Positions 8,442-15,583 of a stretch of DNA of 33,051 nt are shown one piece after another. Made by a program: the position numbers and the translations under genes. The notes beneath the pieces were generated by a model. It saw only the letters and a list, made by a program, of their open reading frames with translations, searched no databases and was not told the DNA's origin. Position 1 is the first letter of the stretch. The number at the start of each line of letters is the position of its first letter. This stretch comes from Acidimicrobiia bacterium (GTDB lineage: Bacteria > Actinomycetota > Acidimicrobiia > Acidimicrobiales > Poriferisodalaceae), in NCBI GenBank assembly GCA_022822525.1, contig JAJEBN010000016.1, forward strand, positions 1-33,051. Direction: 5' to 3'.

Positions 8442-8477
8442 ACTCAAACTGAGCGCACTCAAACTGAGCGCGCTCAG
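8442..8477. promoter_or_regulatory. Tandem palindromic operator, copies B1 and B2
   Basis: A 15-base direct repeat, ACTCAAACTGAGCGC, occurs twice head to tail (8442-8456 and 8457-8471). It creates two operators 15 bases apart: B1 CTGAGCGCACTCAA (8449-8462, imperfect) and B2 CTGAGCGCGCTCAG (8464-8477, exact). The pair sits between the divergent import operon (minus -10 at 8428-8433) and the RraA-like gene (possible plus -10 TACATT at 8491-8496), so one bound complex could control both directions. Spacing of about one and a half helical turns would put two dimers on nearly opposite faces. Confidence 0.72.
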
Positions 8478-8565
8478 CCCGAGTGCTGATTACATTGCTG
8501 CAAGCACAGTGCGCGTGCCGGCGACATGCAGAATCGACCGGTCCGCGCAGAACAAGGGGGATCCC

Positions 8566-9291
8566 ATGGCCGACGCAGAACACCGCCCGGTGGAGCTCAC
8601 CGACGACATGCGCATGAAGTTCAACGCGGTGTCCACCGCCACGCTGGCCGGCCAGATGCAGCGACGAGGGATGCAGAACAGCTTCCTCAACGGGCTCCGC
8701 CCGCTCAATGAGGGCCAGCGGATGCTCGGCTACGCCCACACGCTGCGCTTCGTTCCCAAGCGTGAGGACTTCGAGCGCCGCTTGCAGGGTCCGAACGCGC
8801 AGCGTCGAGCCGTGGAGTCGGTCGAGCCTGAAGAGGTGCTGATCGTGGAAGCCCGCGGCGAGCCGCACGCGGGCACGATCGGCGACATCTTCACAATGCG
8901 CATCAAGCACCTCGGCGCGTCCGGCTTCATCACCGACGGCGCGCTGCGCGACACGCCTGCGGTGGCCGATGTGGGCCTGCCCGTGTACCACCAGTCGTCG
9001 CACGCCGCGACGCTCGGCCGGCTGCACACGCCGCTCGAGCACCAGGTGCCGATTGCGTGTGCCGGCGTCACGGTGCTGCCCGGGGACATCATCGTGGGCG
9101 ACGGCGAGGGGGCTGTGGTGATCCCGGCGCTCCTGGCCGAAGAGGTCGCCAACGACTCCTATGCCCAGGAGATCGAAGAAGAGTGGGCCATCGAGCGCGT
9201 CGCTGCGGGCGAGAGCTCGATCGGCACGTTCCCCATCTCCAAGGACCGCCGCGCCGAGTTCGAGGAGTGGCTGGCGAATCGTCAGGGCTGA
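8566..9291 (+). CDS. RraA / HMG-aldolase-like protein
   Basis: 241 residues from ATG at 8566, with AAGGGGG five bases upstream; earlier in-frame sequence is the promoter region. The central stretch has the family signature: GTIGDIFTMRIKHLGASGF at about 105-125, the divalent-metal/substrate motif TDGALRD just after it, and GDIIVGDGEGAVVIP near 180. This superfamily contains 4-hydroxy-4-methyl-2-oxoglutarate / 4-carboxy-4-hydroxy-2-oxoadipate aldolases (last steps of meta-cleavage pathways, releasing pyruvate) and the RNase E inhibitor RraA. The protein has extra N- and C-terminal sequence compared with the roughly 160-residue RraA core. With ring-cleavage-type genes around it and a shared operator, the aldolase role is the better inference; inhibitor function is unlikely. 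Confidence 0.85.
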   Translation: MADAEHRPVELTDDMRMKFNAVSTATLAGQMQRRGMQNSFLNGLRPLNEGQRMLGYAHTLRFVPKREDFERRLQGPNAQRRAVESVEPEEVLIVEARGEPHAGTIGDIFTMRIKHLGASGFITDGALRDTPAVADVGLPVYHQSSHAATLGRLHTPLEHQVPIACAGVTVLPGDIIVGDGEGAVVIPALLAEEVANDSYAQEIEEEWAIERVAAGESSIGTFPISKDRRAEFEEWLANRQG

Positions 9292-9307
9292 CCTCGGCCG
9301 GCCCCGG

Positions 9308-9742
9308 CTAGCCGGCGATCGCGTCGGCTCCCGCTTGGGCGACTTCGGTGTCTTCCTCGGCCGAGCCGCCCGATACGCCGATGGCACCCACCAGTTCGCC
9401 ATCGGCGAATATGCCCACGCCGCCGCCGAACACGATGAGGCGTGGCGTGTGGGTGATGCCGTGCACCAGCGACGGCTCATCCTTGATCAAGTTCCACCAG
9501 TTGCCACTGGGCATGCCGCCGAAGCCGGCCACGGTGAATGCCTTGTTGAGCGCGATGCCAGCCGACAGCCGCGGTGCGCCGTCCATGCGAGCGGTCGCGA
9601 CCGGTTCGCCCGAGGTGTCGGTCACGGCGATGCAGAACCGCTGGCCCATCGCCTCGGCCTTGGCCAGCGCAGCGTCGAGTGCTTTGCGGGCGCCGGCCAG
9701 CGTCAGCGAGCGTGCGGGAGCCGTGTCGGTGTCGTCTGCCAT
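9308..9742 (-). CDS. GlcG/HbpS-family (DUF336) protein
   Basis: 144 residues from ATG at 9742, with GGAG seven bases upstream. Family features: LTLAGARKALDAALAKAE at the N-terminus, VTDTSGEPVATARMDGA, the ALNKAFTVAGFGGMPS region, and the C-terminal GGGVGIFADGELVGAIGVSGG. Family members include the extracellular haem sensor HbpS and many small proteins encoded beside aromatic or glycolate catabolic genes whose roles are mostly unknown. There is no signal peptide here, so it is probably cytoplasmic. It converges with the RraA-like gene (17-base gap containing the palindrome CCGGCTAGCCGG that includes its stop codon) and is divergent from the LLM oxidoreductase gene. Confidence 0.85.
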   Translation of the reverse strand: MADDTDTAPARSLTLAGARKALDAALAKAEAMGQRFCIAVTDTSGEPVATARMDGAPRLSAGIALNKAFTVAGFGGMPSGNWWNLIKDEPSLVHGITHTPRLIVFGGGVGIFADGELVGAIGVSGGSAEEDTEVAQAGADAIAG

Positions 9743-9813
9743 GTCTATCTCCGGCTTCGAGTAGGCAATCGCGCCGAGGCTACGCTCCGACTCGCCAGCC
9801 GGGGGAGGCAGTC

Positions 9814-10764
9814 ATGGACGTAGGCATCATCATCGGGGAAGCCACACCGCTGGGGTGGGAGCGCTGGCGGCACATCTGCCGGCTGGTCGAACGGCTGGAG
9901 TTCAACTCGCTGTTCCGGTCTGACCACTTCTTCAACGGCACCCAGAAGGATGCCATCGACGTCTATCTCTCCTTCGTCATGGCGGCTGAGGAGACCGAGC
10001 ACATCCGGTTCGGGCCGCTGGTGACGCCGGTCACCTTCCGCGAGCCGGTCAACGTGGGGCGCATGGCCCAGCAGCTCGACTCGCTGGCAGACGGCCGGTT
10101 CGTCATGGGTCTCGGCGTGGGCTGGTTCCCGGTGGAGCACGAGATGTACGGGCTCGACTTTCCGCCCGGACCCGAGCGCTATGACCGCCTCGAGGAGGCC
10201 ATCGCGCTGATGAAGGAGCTGTGGTACTCCGACTCGGGCACCTTCGAGGGCGACTACTACAGCATCAGCGGCACCGACTCGAAGCCGCACCCGCCCGCCG
10301 GACGCCCGCCGATCCTGATCGGGGGCACCGGCCCTCGCCGGACCATGCGCATCGTCGCTGAGCATGCCCATGAGTGGAACGCCACGCCGCTCGACGTCGA
10401 CGGCTACCAGGCCGCGAACGAGGCGCTGAACGGTCACTGCGAGGACGTCGGGCGTGACCCGGCGGGCATCCGCAAGTCGATGCTGGTGTTCGCGACGATC
10501 GGCCCAGACGCGCATCACAGCCAGATGGCGAATCAGCGCTTCTGGGACATGATGGCGGCACCCGGCTCGGGCATTACGAAGGACGACGCGATTGCCGCGG
10601 GTCACGGACCGTTCGAAGGGTCGGTGGAGGAGCTGTTGGACCACTGCGGGCAACTGCGCGACCTCGGCCTCGACGAGGTGGTGTTCGAGCATTTCTGCCA
10701 TGAGGACGACACGATCCCCGAATGGATTGCAGCAGAGGTCAAGCCGCTGATTGAAGCGCTCTGA
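9814..10764 (+). CDS. LLM-class flavin/F420-dependent oxidoreductase
   Basis: 316 residues from ATG at 9814, with GGGGGAGG five bases upstream. Luciferase-like monooxygenase fold: early SLFRSDHFF, FGPLVTPVTFREPVNVGRMA, the typical RFVMGLGVGWFPVEHEMYG near residues 99-118, and PPILIGGTGPRRTMRIVAEHA around 160-182. This arrangement resembles actinobacterial F420-dependent members as much as FMN-dependent ones; the cofactor cannot be decided from motifs alone. It lies in its own transcription unit, with no copy of the operator in the 71-base gap to the divergent HbpS-like gene. Probable role: oxidation or reduction step in the catabolic region. Confidence 0.88.
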   Translation: MDVGIIIGEATPLGWERWRHICRLVERLEFNSLFRSDHFFNGTQKDAIDVYLSFVMAAEETEHIRFGPLVTPVTFREPVNVGRMAQQLDSLADGRFVMGLGVGWFPVEHEMYGLDFPPGPERYDRLEEAIALMKELWYSDSGTFEGDYYSISGTDSKPHPPAGRPPILIGGTGPRRTMRIVAEHAHEWNATPLDVDGYQAANEALNGHCEDVGRDPAGIRKSMLVFATIGPDAHHSQMANQRFWDMMAAPGSGITKDDAIAAGHGPFEGSVEELLDHCGQLRDLGLDEVVFEHFCHEDDTIPEWIAAEVKPLIEAL

Positions 10765-10782
10765 GGCGCAGCGCGCCGTTAG

Positions 10783-10796
10783 CTGAGCGCAGTCAG
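10783..10796. promoter_or_regulatory. Palindromic operator, copy C (variant), with downstream -10
   Basis: CTGAGCGCAGTCAG differs from the exact operator at two central-right bases. It lies between the LLM gene and the VOC dioxygenase-like gene. A good -10 box, TATGCT (10824-10829), follows, giving a leader of roughly 65-70 bases before the start at 10903. Confidence 0.6.
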
Positions 10797-10902
10797 AATT
10801 TTCCTGGCATCGCCAAATGTGACTATGCTCCGCACCAAGGCGGGCCAATCGGAGCCAGGCATCCGTTGCAACGCACGCCGACAGAGATCACAGGGGTAGC
10901 TC

Positions 10903-11475
10903 ATGACCGACACCATTGCCAAGCGCACGACGGCCGTGACGCCACGAGGCGTCAATCACCTCGTGCTGAACGTCCGCAACATGGAGGAATCGCATCACTT
11001 CTGGAGCGATCTGCTCGGCTTCAAGCAGGTCGGCGCTCTTGACGCCGATCGGTACAACGTCCCTCCGTACAAGATGCAGTTCTACAGCGGCGTCATCGAC
11101 GACGTGAACCACCACGACGTCGCCCTGGTGGAGATGCCCCAGCTGCCCGAGCCGCCCGAGCAGTGGGACATGTTCTCGGGAGCGTGCGCGGTCAACCACA
11201 TCGCCATCACCTATCCGGACCGGGAGTCGTGGCTGGAGCAGGTGCAGTTCCTCAAGGACAACGGCGTCAAGATGAACCTGCGGGTCGACCATGGCATGAC
11301 CCACAGCGTCTACATCAACGATCCCAACGGCTACGGCGTCGAGGTGCTCTACGAACTGCCCGCCGAGGTCTGGGATCACGACATCAACGGCGCGCTGAAC
11401 TACGCAAACATCCTCCCCGAAGAGGATCTGCTAGTCGACACCACCGACTACGAGACCAACTTCGACCGCAGCTGA
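10903..11475 (+). CDS. VOC-superfamily protein, likely extradiol ring-cleavage dioxygenase
   Basis: 190 residues with two beta-alpha-beta-beta-beta modules. Module 1 begins with VNHLVLNVRNMEES (His19); module 2 begins with VNHIAITYPDRES (His99) and ends with GVEVLYELP (Glu147). These are the positions that bind Fe(II) in type I extradiol (catechol 2,3-) dioxygenases and the metal in glyoxalases; NDPNGYGVEVLYE resembles the C-terminal block of extradiol enzymes. It is shorter than the classical roughly 300-residue four-module extradiol enzymes, closer to one-domain members. It is preceded by operator copy C and followed by a quinone oxidoreductase-like gene. Catechol cleavage fits the HpaB-type hydroxylase nearby; glyoxalase or other VOC chemistry remains possible. 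Confidence 0.8.
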   Translation: MTDTIAKRTTAVTPRGVNHLVLNVRNMEESHHFWSDLLGFKQVGALDADRYNVPPYKMQFYSGVIDDVNHHDVALVEMPQLPEPPEQWDMFSGACAVNHIAITYPDRESWLEQVQFLKDNGVKMNLRVDHGMTHSVYINDPNGYGVEVLYELPAEVWDHDINGALNYANILPEEDLLVDTTDYETNFDRS

Positions 11476-11484
11476 GCACCGCGG

Positions 11485-11504
11485 CGGCTGAGTTGCTTCA
11501 GCCG
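11485..11504 (+). terminator. Possible terminator hairpin after the VOC gene
   Basis: CGGCTGA and TCAGCCG form a perfect 7-bp stem with a 6-base loop, ten bases after the VOC gene's stop codon. No T-run follows. It may end or attenuate the transcript before the oxidoreductase gene at 11570, or simply stabilise the 3' end. Confidence 0.35.
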
Positions 11505-11569
11505 GTCCACTGTGTTCAGTACGACCCGCCCGTGACGGGATAGTCGCGGCGCGCCCCGAGGAGACTGCC

Positions 11570-12538
11570 ATGCACGCCATCCAGGTAACCGAGCCGGGCG
11601 GACCCGAAGCCCTCGTCTGGACCGAGGTCGACGACCCGGTCGCAGAACCAGGAACGCTGGTCGTCGACGTCGAGGCGGCTGGTGTCAACTACATCGACAC
11701 CTACCACCGCAGCGGCCTGTACCCGATGCCGCTGCCGTTCATCTCCGGCGTGGAGGGCGCCGGCACCGTCGCCGAAGTGGGCGACGGCGTCGAAGGGTTC
11801 GCCGTCGGGGACAAAGTGGCGTGGACGGGGCACCCCGGCACGTATGCGGAGAAGGCCCAGGTGCCCGCCCGCGTCGCGATCGTGCTGCCCGACGGTGCGA
11901 GCACCGAGTTGGGTGCCGCCACGATGCTGCAAGGCATGACCGCCCACTTTCTGGCGTGCTCGACCTTCCCGCTCGAGCCCGGGCATCGCTGCCTCATCCA
12001 CGCGGGCGCCGGCGGGGTTGGACTGCTGCTCATCCAGATGGCCAAGATGCGCGGTGCTGAGGTGTTCACGACCGTCGGTACCGCCGACAAGGCCGAGTTG
12101 GCAGGGGGAGCGGGGGCTGACCACGTCATCAACTACCGCGACGACGACTTCGGCGATGCCGTCGAGCGAATCGCCGGGCCGCGGCCGCTGGATGTGATCT
12201 ATGACGGCGTGGGCGCCGACACGTTCGAGCGGGGCCTCGAGGTGCTGCGACCGCGGGGGATGATGGTCACCTTCGGCAACGCGTCGGGCCCGGTTCCGCC
12301 GATGCCGCCTCTGCGGCTGTCCACGGGCGGGTCGCTGTTCCTCACCCGTCCGACGCTCGGCGACCACACGGCAACCCGTACCGAACTGGAGGGTCGGGCC
12401 GACGACCTCTTCGGCTGGATCGCCGAGGGCCGCCTCGACGTGCGCATCGGTGCCCGCTTCCCGATGGCTGACGCGCGCGCTGCGCATGAGGCCCTCCAAG
12501 GCCGCGCTACCACCGGCAAGGTGCTGCTCATCCCCTGA
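11570..12538 (+). CDS. NADPH:quinone oxidoreductase-like MDR dehydrogenase
   Basis: 322 residues from ATG at 11570 with GAGGAG six bases before it. Medium-chain dehydrogenase/reductase of the zinc-free QOR type: NYIDTYHRSGLYPMPLPFIS, then GVEGAGTVAEVGDGVEGFAVGD, the Rossmann motif HAGAGGVG at about 144-151, VGTADKAELA, GADHVINY, and the C-terminal GRATTGKVLLIP. The zinc-ligand cysteines of alcohol dehydrogenases are absent. It likely reduces a quinone or an alpha,beta-unsaturated ketone with NADPH in the cytoplasm, which would suit detoxifying or recycling quinoid products made by aromatic hydroxylases. It lies 95 bases after the VOC gene on the same strand and may share its operator-controlled promoter. 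Confidence 0.88.
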   Translation: MHAIQVTEPGGPEALVWTEVDDPVAEPGTLVVDVEAAGVNYIDTYHRSGLYPMPLPFISGVEGAGTVAEVGDGVEGFAVGDKVAWTGHPGTYAEKAQVPARVAIVLPDGASTELGAATMLQGMTAHFLACSTFPLEPGHRCLIHAGAGGVGLLLIQMAKMRGAEVFTTVGTADKAELAGGAGADHVINYRDDDFGDAVERIAGPRPLDVIYDGVGADTFERGLEVLRPRGMMVTFGNASGPVPPMPPLRLSTGGSLFLTRPTLGDHTATRTELEGRADDLFGWIAEGRLDVRIGARFPMADARAAHEALQGRATTGKVLLIP

Positions 12539-12561
12539 ACGAGCGCCGCGGGAACAGAACT

Positions 12562-12575
12562 CTGAGCGCGCTCAT
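12562..12575. promoter_or_regulatory. Palindromic operator, copy D (near exact), with downstream -10
   Basis: CTGAGCGCGCTCAT keeps the full 12-bp core TGAGCGCGCTCA. It is followed by TCAGTTTGAG (12576-12585), an element also present on the minus strand of the tandem site at 8442-8477. A possible -10 TAGTGT lies at 12593-12598, so the palindrome would cover the -35 region of the HpaB-type monooxygenase promoter. Confidence 0.68.
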
Positions 12576-12635
12576 TCAGTTTGAGCCTGCGTTAGTGTCA
12601 GGGACCGCCGTCGAGCCGACATGACAGGGGGAACC

Positions 12636-14201
12636 ATGAGCGACGCCACCGAAACGTGGTCGCCGATGACCGGCGAGGAGTACATCGAGAGCCTGCGTGA
12701 CGGGCGCACGGTGTACTTCCAGGGCGACAAGGTGCGTGATGTCACCACGCATCCGGCATTCCGCAACAGCGTTCGTTCCATCGCCCGGCTGTACGACGCC
12801 CTGCACGACCCTGCCCAGCAGGACGTGCTGACCACCGAGACCGACACCGGTTCGGGCGGCAGGACCCACAAGTTCTTCCGGGTGCCGCACAGCGCAGACG
12901 ACCTGGTCGCAGCGCGAGACGCCATCGCAGGCTGGCAACGGCTGACCTACGGATGGATGGGCCGCAGTCCCGACTACAAGGCCTCGTTCCTGGGCACGCT
13001 GGGTGCCTTCCCCGAGTTCTATGGCGACTACTCCGACAATGCCAAGTACTGGTACCGCCGCAGCCAGGAAGAGGTGTCGTACTGGAACCACGCCATCGTG
13101 CACCCGCCGGTCGACCGGCACCTGGGCGCGGATCAGATCGCCGACGTCTGCATGCACGTCGAACGCGAGACTGACAACGGCCTCGTCGTGTCCGGCGCCA
13201 AGGTCGTGGCAACCGGCTCGGCGCTCACGCACTACAACTTCATTGCCCACTTCGGCCCTGTTCCGCTGCAGAATCCCCAGTACGCCATCGTTTGCACAAC
13301 GCCGATGGACTCCGAGGGCGTGAAGCTCATCTGCCGCAACTCCTACGAGCTGCAAGCGGCGGCCACGGGCAGCGTGTTCGACTACCCGCTGTCGAGCCGG
13401 CTGGATGAGAACGACTCGATCCTGGTGTTCGACCAGGTGCTGATCCCGTGGGAGAACGTCTTCCTGTACGGCGACCTCGACAACGCCAACAACTTCTTTC
13501 CCGCGTCGGGATTCATCCCGCGGTTCACGTTCCACGGCCTGGCGCGCCTCTGCGTGAAGCTGGACTTCATCGCCGGCCTGTTGTCCAAGGCGCTTCGGGC
13601 CACCGGCACTCGCGACTTCCGGGGCGTGCAGGCCAACCTGGGCGAGGTCATCGCAATCCGCAACCTGATGTGGGGCCTCAGCGATGCCATGGCCAAGAGC
13701 CCGGACCCGTGGGAGAACGGTGCTGTGCAGCCGTCGCTGCTCTATGGGATGGCCTATCGCACGTTCACGCCGTACTTCTACCCGCGCGTCAAGGACATCG
13801 TGGAATCGGTGGTCGGCTCGGGGTTGATCTACGTCAACTCGAACGCAAAGGACTTCAGTTCCGACGAGATCCGGCCGTACCTGGAGCGCTACGTGCGGGG
13901 CTCGAACGACATCCCGGCACTCGAGCGGATGAAGATCATGAAGCTGCTGTGGGATGCCATGGGCAGCGAGTTCGGTGGCCGTCACGAGCTGTACGAGCGC
14001 AACTACGCCGGCAACAACGAGCAAATCCGGTACGAGAACCTCGATGTCGCCGATTTCGAGGTTCCCGGTATGGGTTCGATGACCCAGATGCTCGAAGGCT
14101 TCGCCGAGCAGTGCATGGCCGAGTACGACCTCGACGGCTGGAACCTCCCGGGCTTCTTCAACCCCGACGACGTCTCCATCGTGGGCCGCGACTGGGACTG
14201 A
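12636..14201 (+). CDS. HpaB-family flavin-dependent aromatic monooxygenase (oxygenase component)
   Basis: 521 residues, the usual length for 4-hydroxyphenylacetate 3-monooxygenase (HpaB), chlorophenol 4-monooxygenase and pyrrole-2-carboxylate oxygenase relatives. ATG at 12636 is chosen over an ATG at 12621 because AGGGGGA lies between them, four bases before the former. Family features: [18 protein letters not shown] early, [11 protein letters not shown] with later [20 protein letters not shown] (central flavin/substrate region), [13 protein letters not shown], and the C-terminal [20 protein letters not shown] followed by [12 protein letters not shown], characteristic of the HpaB domain. These enzymes hydroxylate phenols with FADH2 supplied by a separate reductase (HpaC), which is absent here. 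Operator copy D controls it; its stop codon overlaps operator copy E. Confidence 0.9.
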   Translation: MSDATETWSPMTGEEYIESLRDGRTVYFQGDKVRDVTTHPAFRNSVRSIARLYDALHDPAQQDVLTTETDTGSGGRTHKFFRVPHSADDLVAARDAIAGWQRLTYGWMGRSPDYKASFLGTLGAFPEFYGDYSDNAKYWYRRSQEEVSYWNHAIVHPPVDRHLGADQIADVCMHVERETDNGLVVSGAKVVATGSALTHYNFIAHFGPVPLQNPQYAIVCTTPMDSEGVKLICRNSYELQAAATGSVFDYPLSSRLDENDSILVFDQVLIPWENVFLYGDLDNANNFFPASGFIPRFTFHGLARLCVKLDFIAGLLSKALRATGTRDFRGVQANLGEVIAIRNLMWGLSDAMAKSPDPWENGAVQPSLLYGMAYRTFTPYFYPRVKDIVESVVGSGLIYVNSNAKDFSSDEIRPYLERYVRGSNDIPALERMKIMKLLWDAMGSEFGGRHELYERNYAGNNEQIRYENLDVADFEVPGMGSMTQMLEGFAEQCMAEYDLDGWNLPGFFNPDDVSIVGRDWD

Positions 14202-14211
14202 GCGCGCTCAG
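14198..14211. promoter_or_regulatory. Palindromic operator, copy E (exact), overlapping a stop codon
   Basis: Exact CTGAGCGCGCTCAG. Its TGA (14199-14201) is the stop codon of the upstream monooxygenase gene, so the site serves as coding end and regulatory element together. The only plausible -10 before the next gene, TAGATT (14256-14261), is 44 bases downstream, further than at the other copies. Confidence 0.65.
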
Positions 14212-14222
14212 CGCAGCGGGAG

Positions 14223-14240
14223 CGCGTCGTTAGCGACGCG
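14223..14240 (+). other. Hairpin between operator E and the LLM gene
   Basis: CGCGTCG (14223-14229) and CGACGCG (14234-14240) form a perfect 7-bp stem with loop TTAG. It could terminate the HpaB transcript or be a further regulatory site between operator E and the -10 at 14256. No T-tract follows directly. Confidence 0.35.
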
Positions 14241-14287
14241 AAGTCGAACGCGGAGTAGATTTTCTGGCGAGCCGCAAGGAGCACGCC

Positions 14288-15583
14288 GTGAAGTCGATCT
14301 TCTTCCATCTGATGCCCTACCCGGAGCTGCCGCCGGACTTCCCCGAGCAGCATCGCTCGGTCTGGGTCGACATCGACCCCAAGCTGTACGACCCGACCGT
14401 CGGTCACCAGACCTACAACGCGTATCTCGACCAGCTCGAGTTTGCAGCACAGTGCGGGTTCGACGCCGTGGGCATCAACGAGCACCACTCCAACGGCTAC
14501 GGGCTGATGCCCAGCCCGAACATCATCGCTGCGGCGCTGTCCCGCAACTGCCCCGACACCAACATCGTGGTGCTGGGCGACTCGGTGGCGCTCTACAACC
14601 CGCCGCTGCGGGTGGCCGAGGAGATCGCCATGCTCGACGGGATCACCGGCGGGCGCATGATCGCCGGCTTCCCGGTGGGCTCGCCGATGGACACGATCTA
14701 CGCCTACGGGCAGAACCCCGCCACGCTGCGCGAGCGCTACCACGAGGGCGTCGATCTCATCCGCCAGGCGTGGACGTCGGATGAGGTGTTCAGCTTCAAC
14801 GGCAACTACAACAAGCTGCGCTACGTCAACGTGTGGCCCCGGCCGGTGCAGCAGCCGCACCCGCCGATCTGGATTCCCGGCGGCGGCTCGGTGGACACCT
14901 GGGACTGGTGCGCCGCCGAAGACCTCGTGTACTGCTACCTGAGCTACTTCGGTTACAAGGCGGGGCTGCGCACCATGCAGGGCTTCTGGAAGAAGGTCCA
15001 GGAGCTCGGCAAAGAGACCAACCCGTTCCAGGGCGGCTTCGCCCAGTTCGTCGCCGTGGCCGACACCGAGGCCGAGGCGTGGGACCTGTACCGCGAGCCG
15101 GCTGAGTACTTCTTCAACACCTGCCTGCACGTGTACGCCGGTTACGCCGACCCGCCCGGATACAAGACGCCCAACACGGTGCGCGCCGGCGTGGAGGGCA
15201 TGGTCGAGCGGGCGGCGCGGGAAGCCACCGCCCGGCGCGAGGCCAGCGCAGCCGATGCTGCCAAGGCGGGCAGCGCCAAGCCCTCCTTCGGCTCGAAGAA
15301 GCTGAGCTTCGAGGAAATGGTGGAGAAGGGCTACATCATCTTGGGCAATCCGACCCAGGTCACCGAACAGGTGCATGAGCTGGCGACGACCATGAACGTG
15401 GGCCACCTGATGGTCTTCAGCCACTTCGGGAACATGGATCCCGAACTGGTGAAGATGAACACCGAGATGTACGCGACCAAGGTGATGCCGGAAGTGGCGG
15501 GCCTGTTCGAGGACGAGTACGAGGACCACTGGTGGCCGCAGGCCGACCACCAGCTCGCGCCTGTCGGGAGCCGCGCCCAATGA
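14288..15583 (+). CDS. LLM-class flavin-dependent monooxygenase (luciferase-like)
   Basis: 431 residues from GTG at 14288; AAGGAG sits eight bases upstream. Bacterial-luciferase family: GFDAVGINEHHSNGYGLMPS near residues 58-77, LGDSVALYNPPLRVAEEIAM, LDGITGGRMIAGFPVGSPMD, and PHPPIWIPGGGSVDTWDW. It is longer than the 320-380 typical of the family because of a charged Ala/Lys/Glu/Arg-rich insertion at about 305-338 (REATARREASAADAAKAGSA and neighbours) before the last helices. Members oxidise ketones, aldehydes or N-heterocycles using FMNH2 from a partner reductase. Its stop overlaps the following hydrolase start (ATGA), so the two products are probably made together. Operator copy E lies upstream. 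Confidence 0.88.
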   Translation: MKSIFFHLMPYPELPPDFPEQHRSVWVDIDPKLYDPTVGHQTYNAYLDQLEFAAQCGFDAVGINEHHSNGYGLMPSPNIIAAALSRNCPDTNIVVLGDSVALYNPPLRVAEEIAMLDGITGGRMIAGFPVGSPMDTIYAYGQNPATLRERYHEGVDLIRQAWTSDEVFSFNGNYNKLRYVNVWPRPVQQPHPPIWIPGGGSVDTWDWCAAEDLVYCYLSYFGYKAGLRTMQGFWKKVQELGKETNPFQGGFAQFVAVADTEAEAWDLYREPAEYFFNTCLHVYAGYADPPGYKTPNTVRAGVEGMVERAAREATARREASAADAAKAGSAKPSFGSKKLSFEEMVEKGYIILGNPTQVTEQVHELATTMNVGHLMVFSHFGNMDPELVKMNTEMYATKVMPEVAGLFEDEYEDHWWPQADHQLAPVGSRAQ

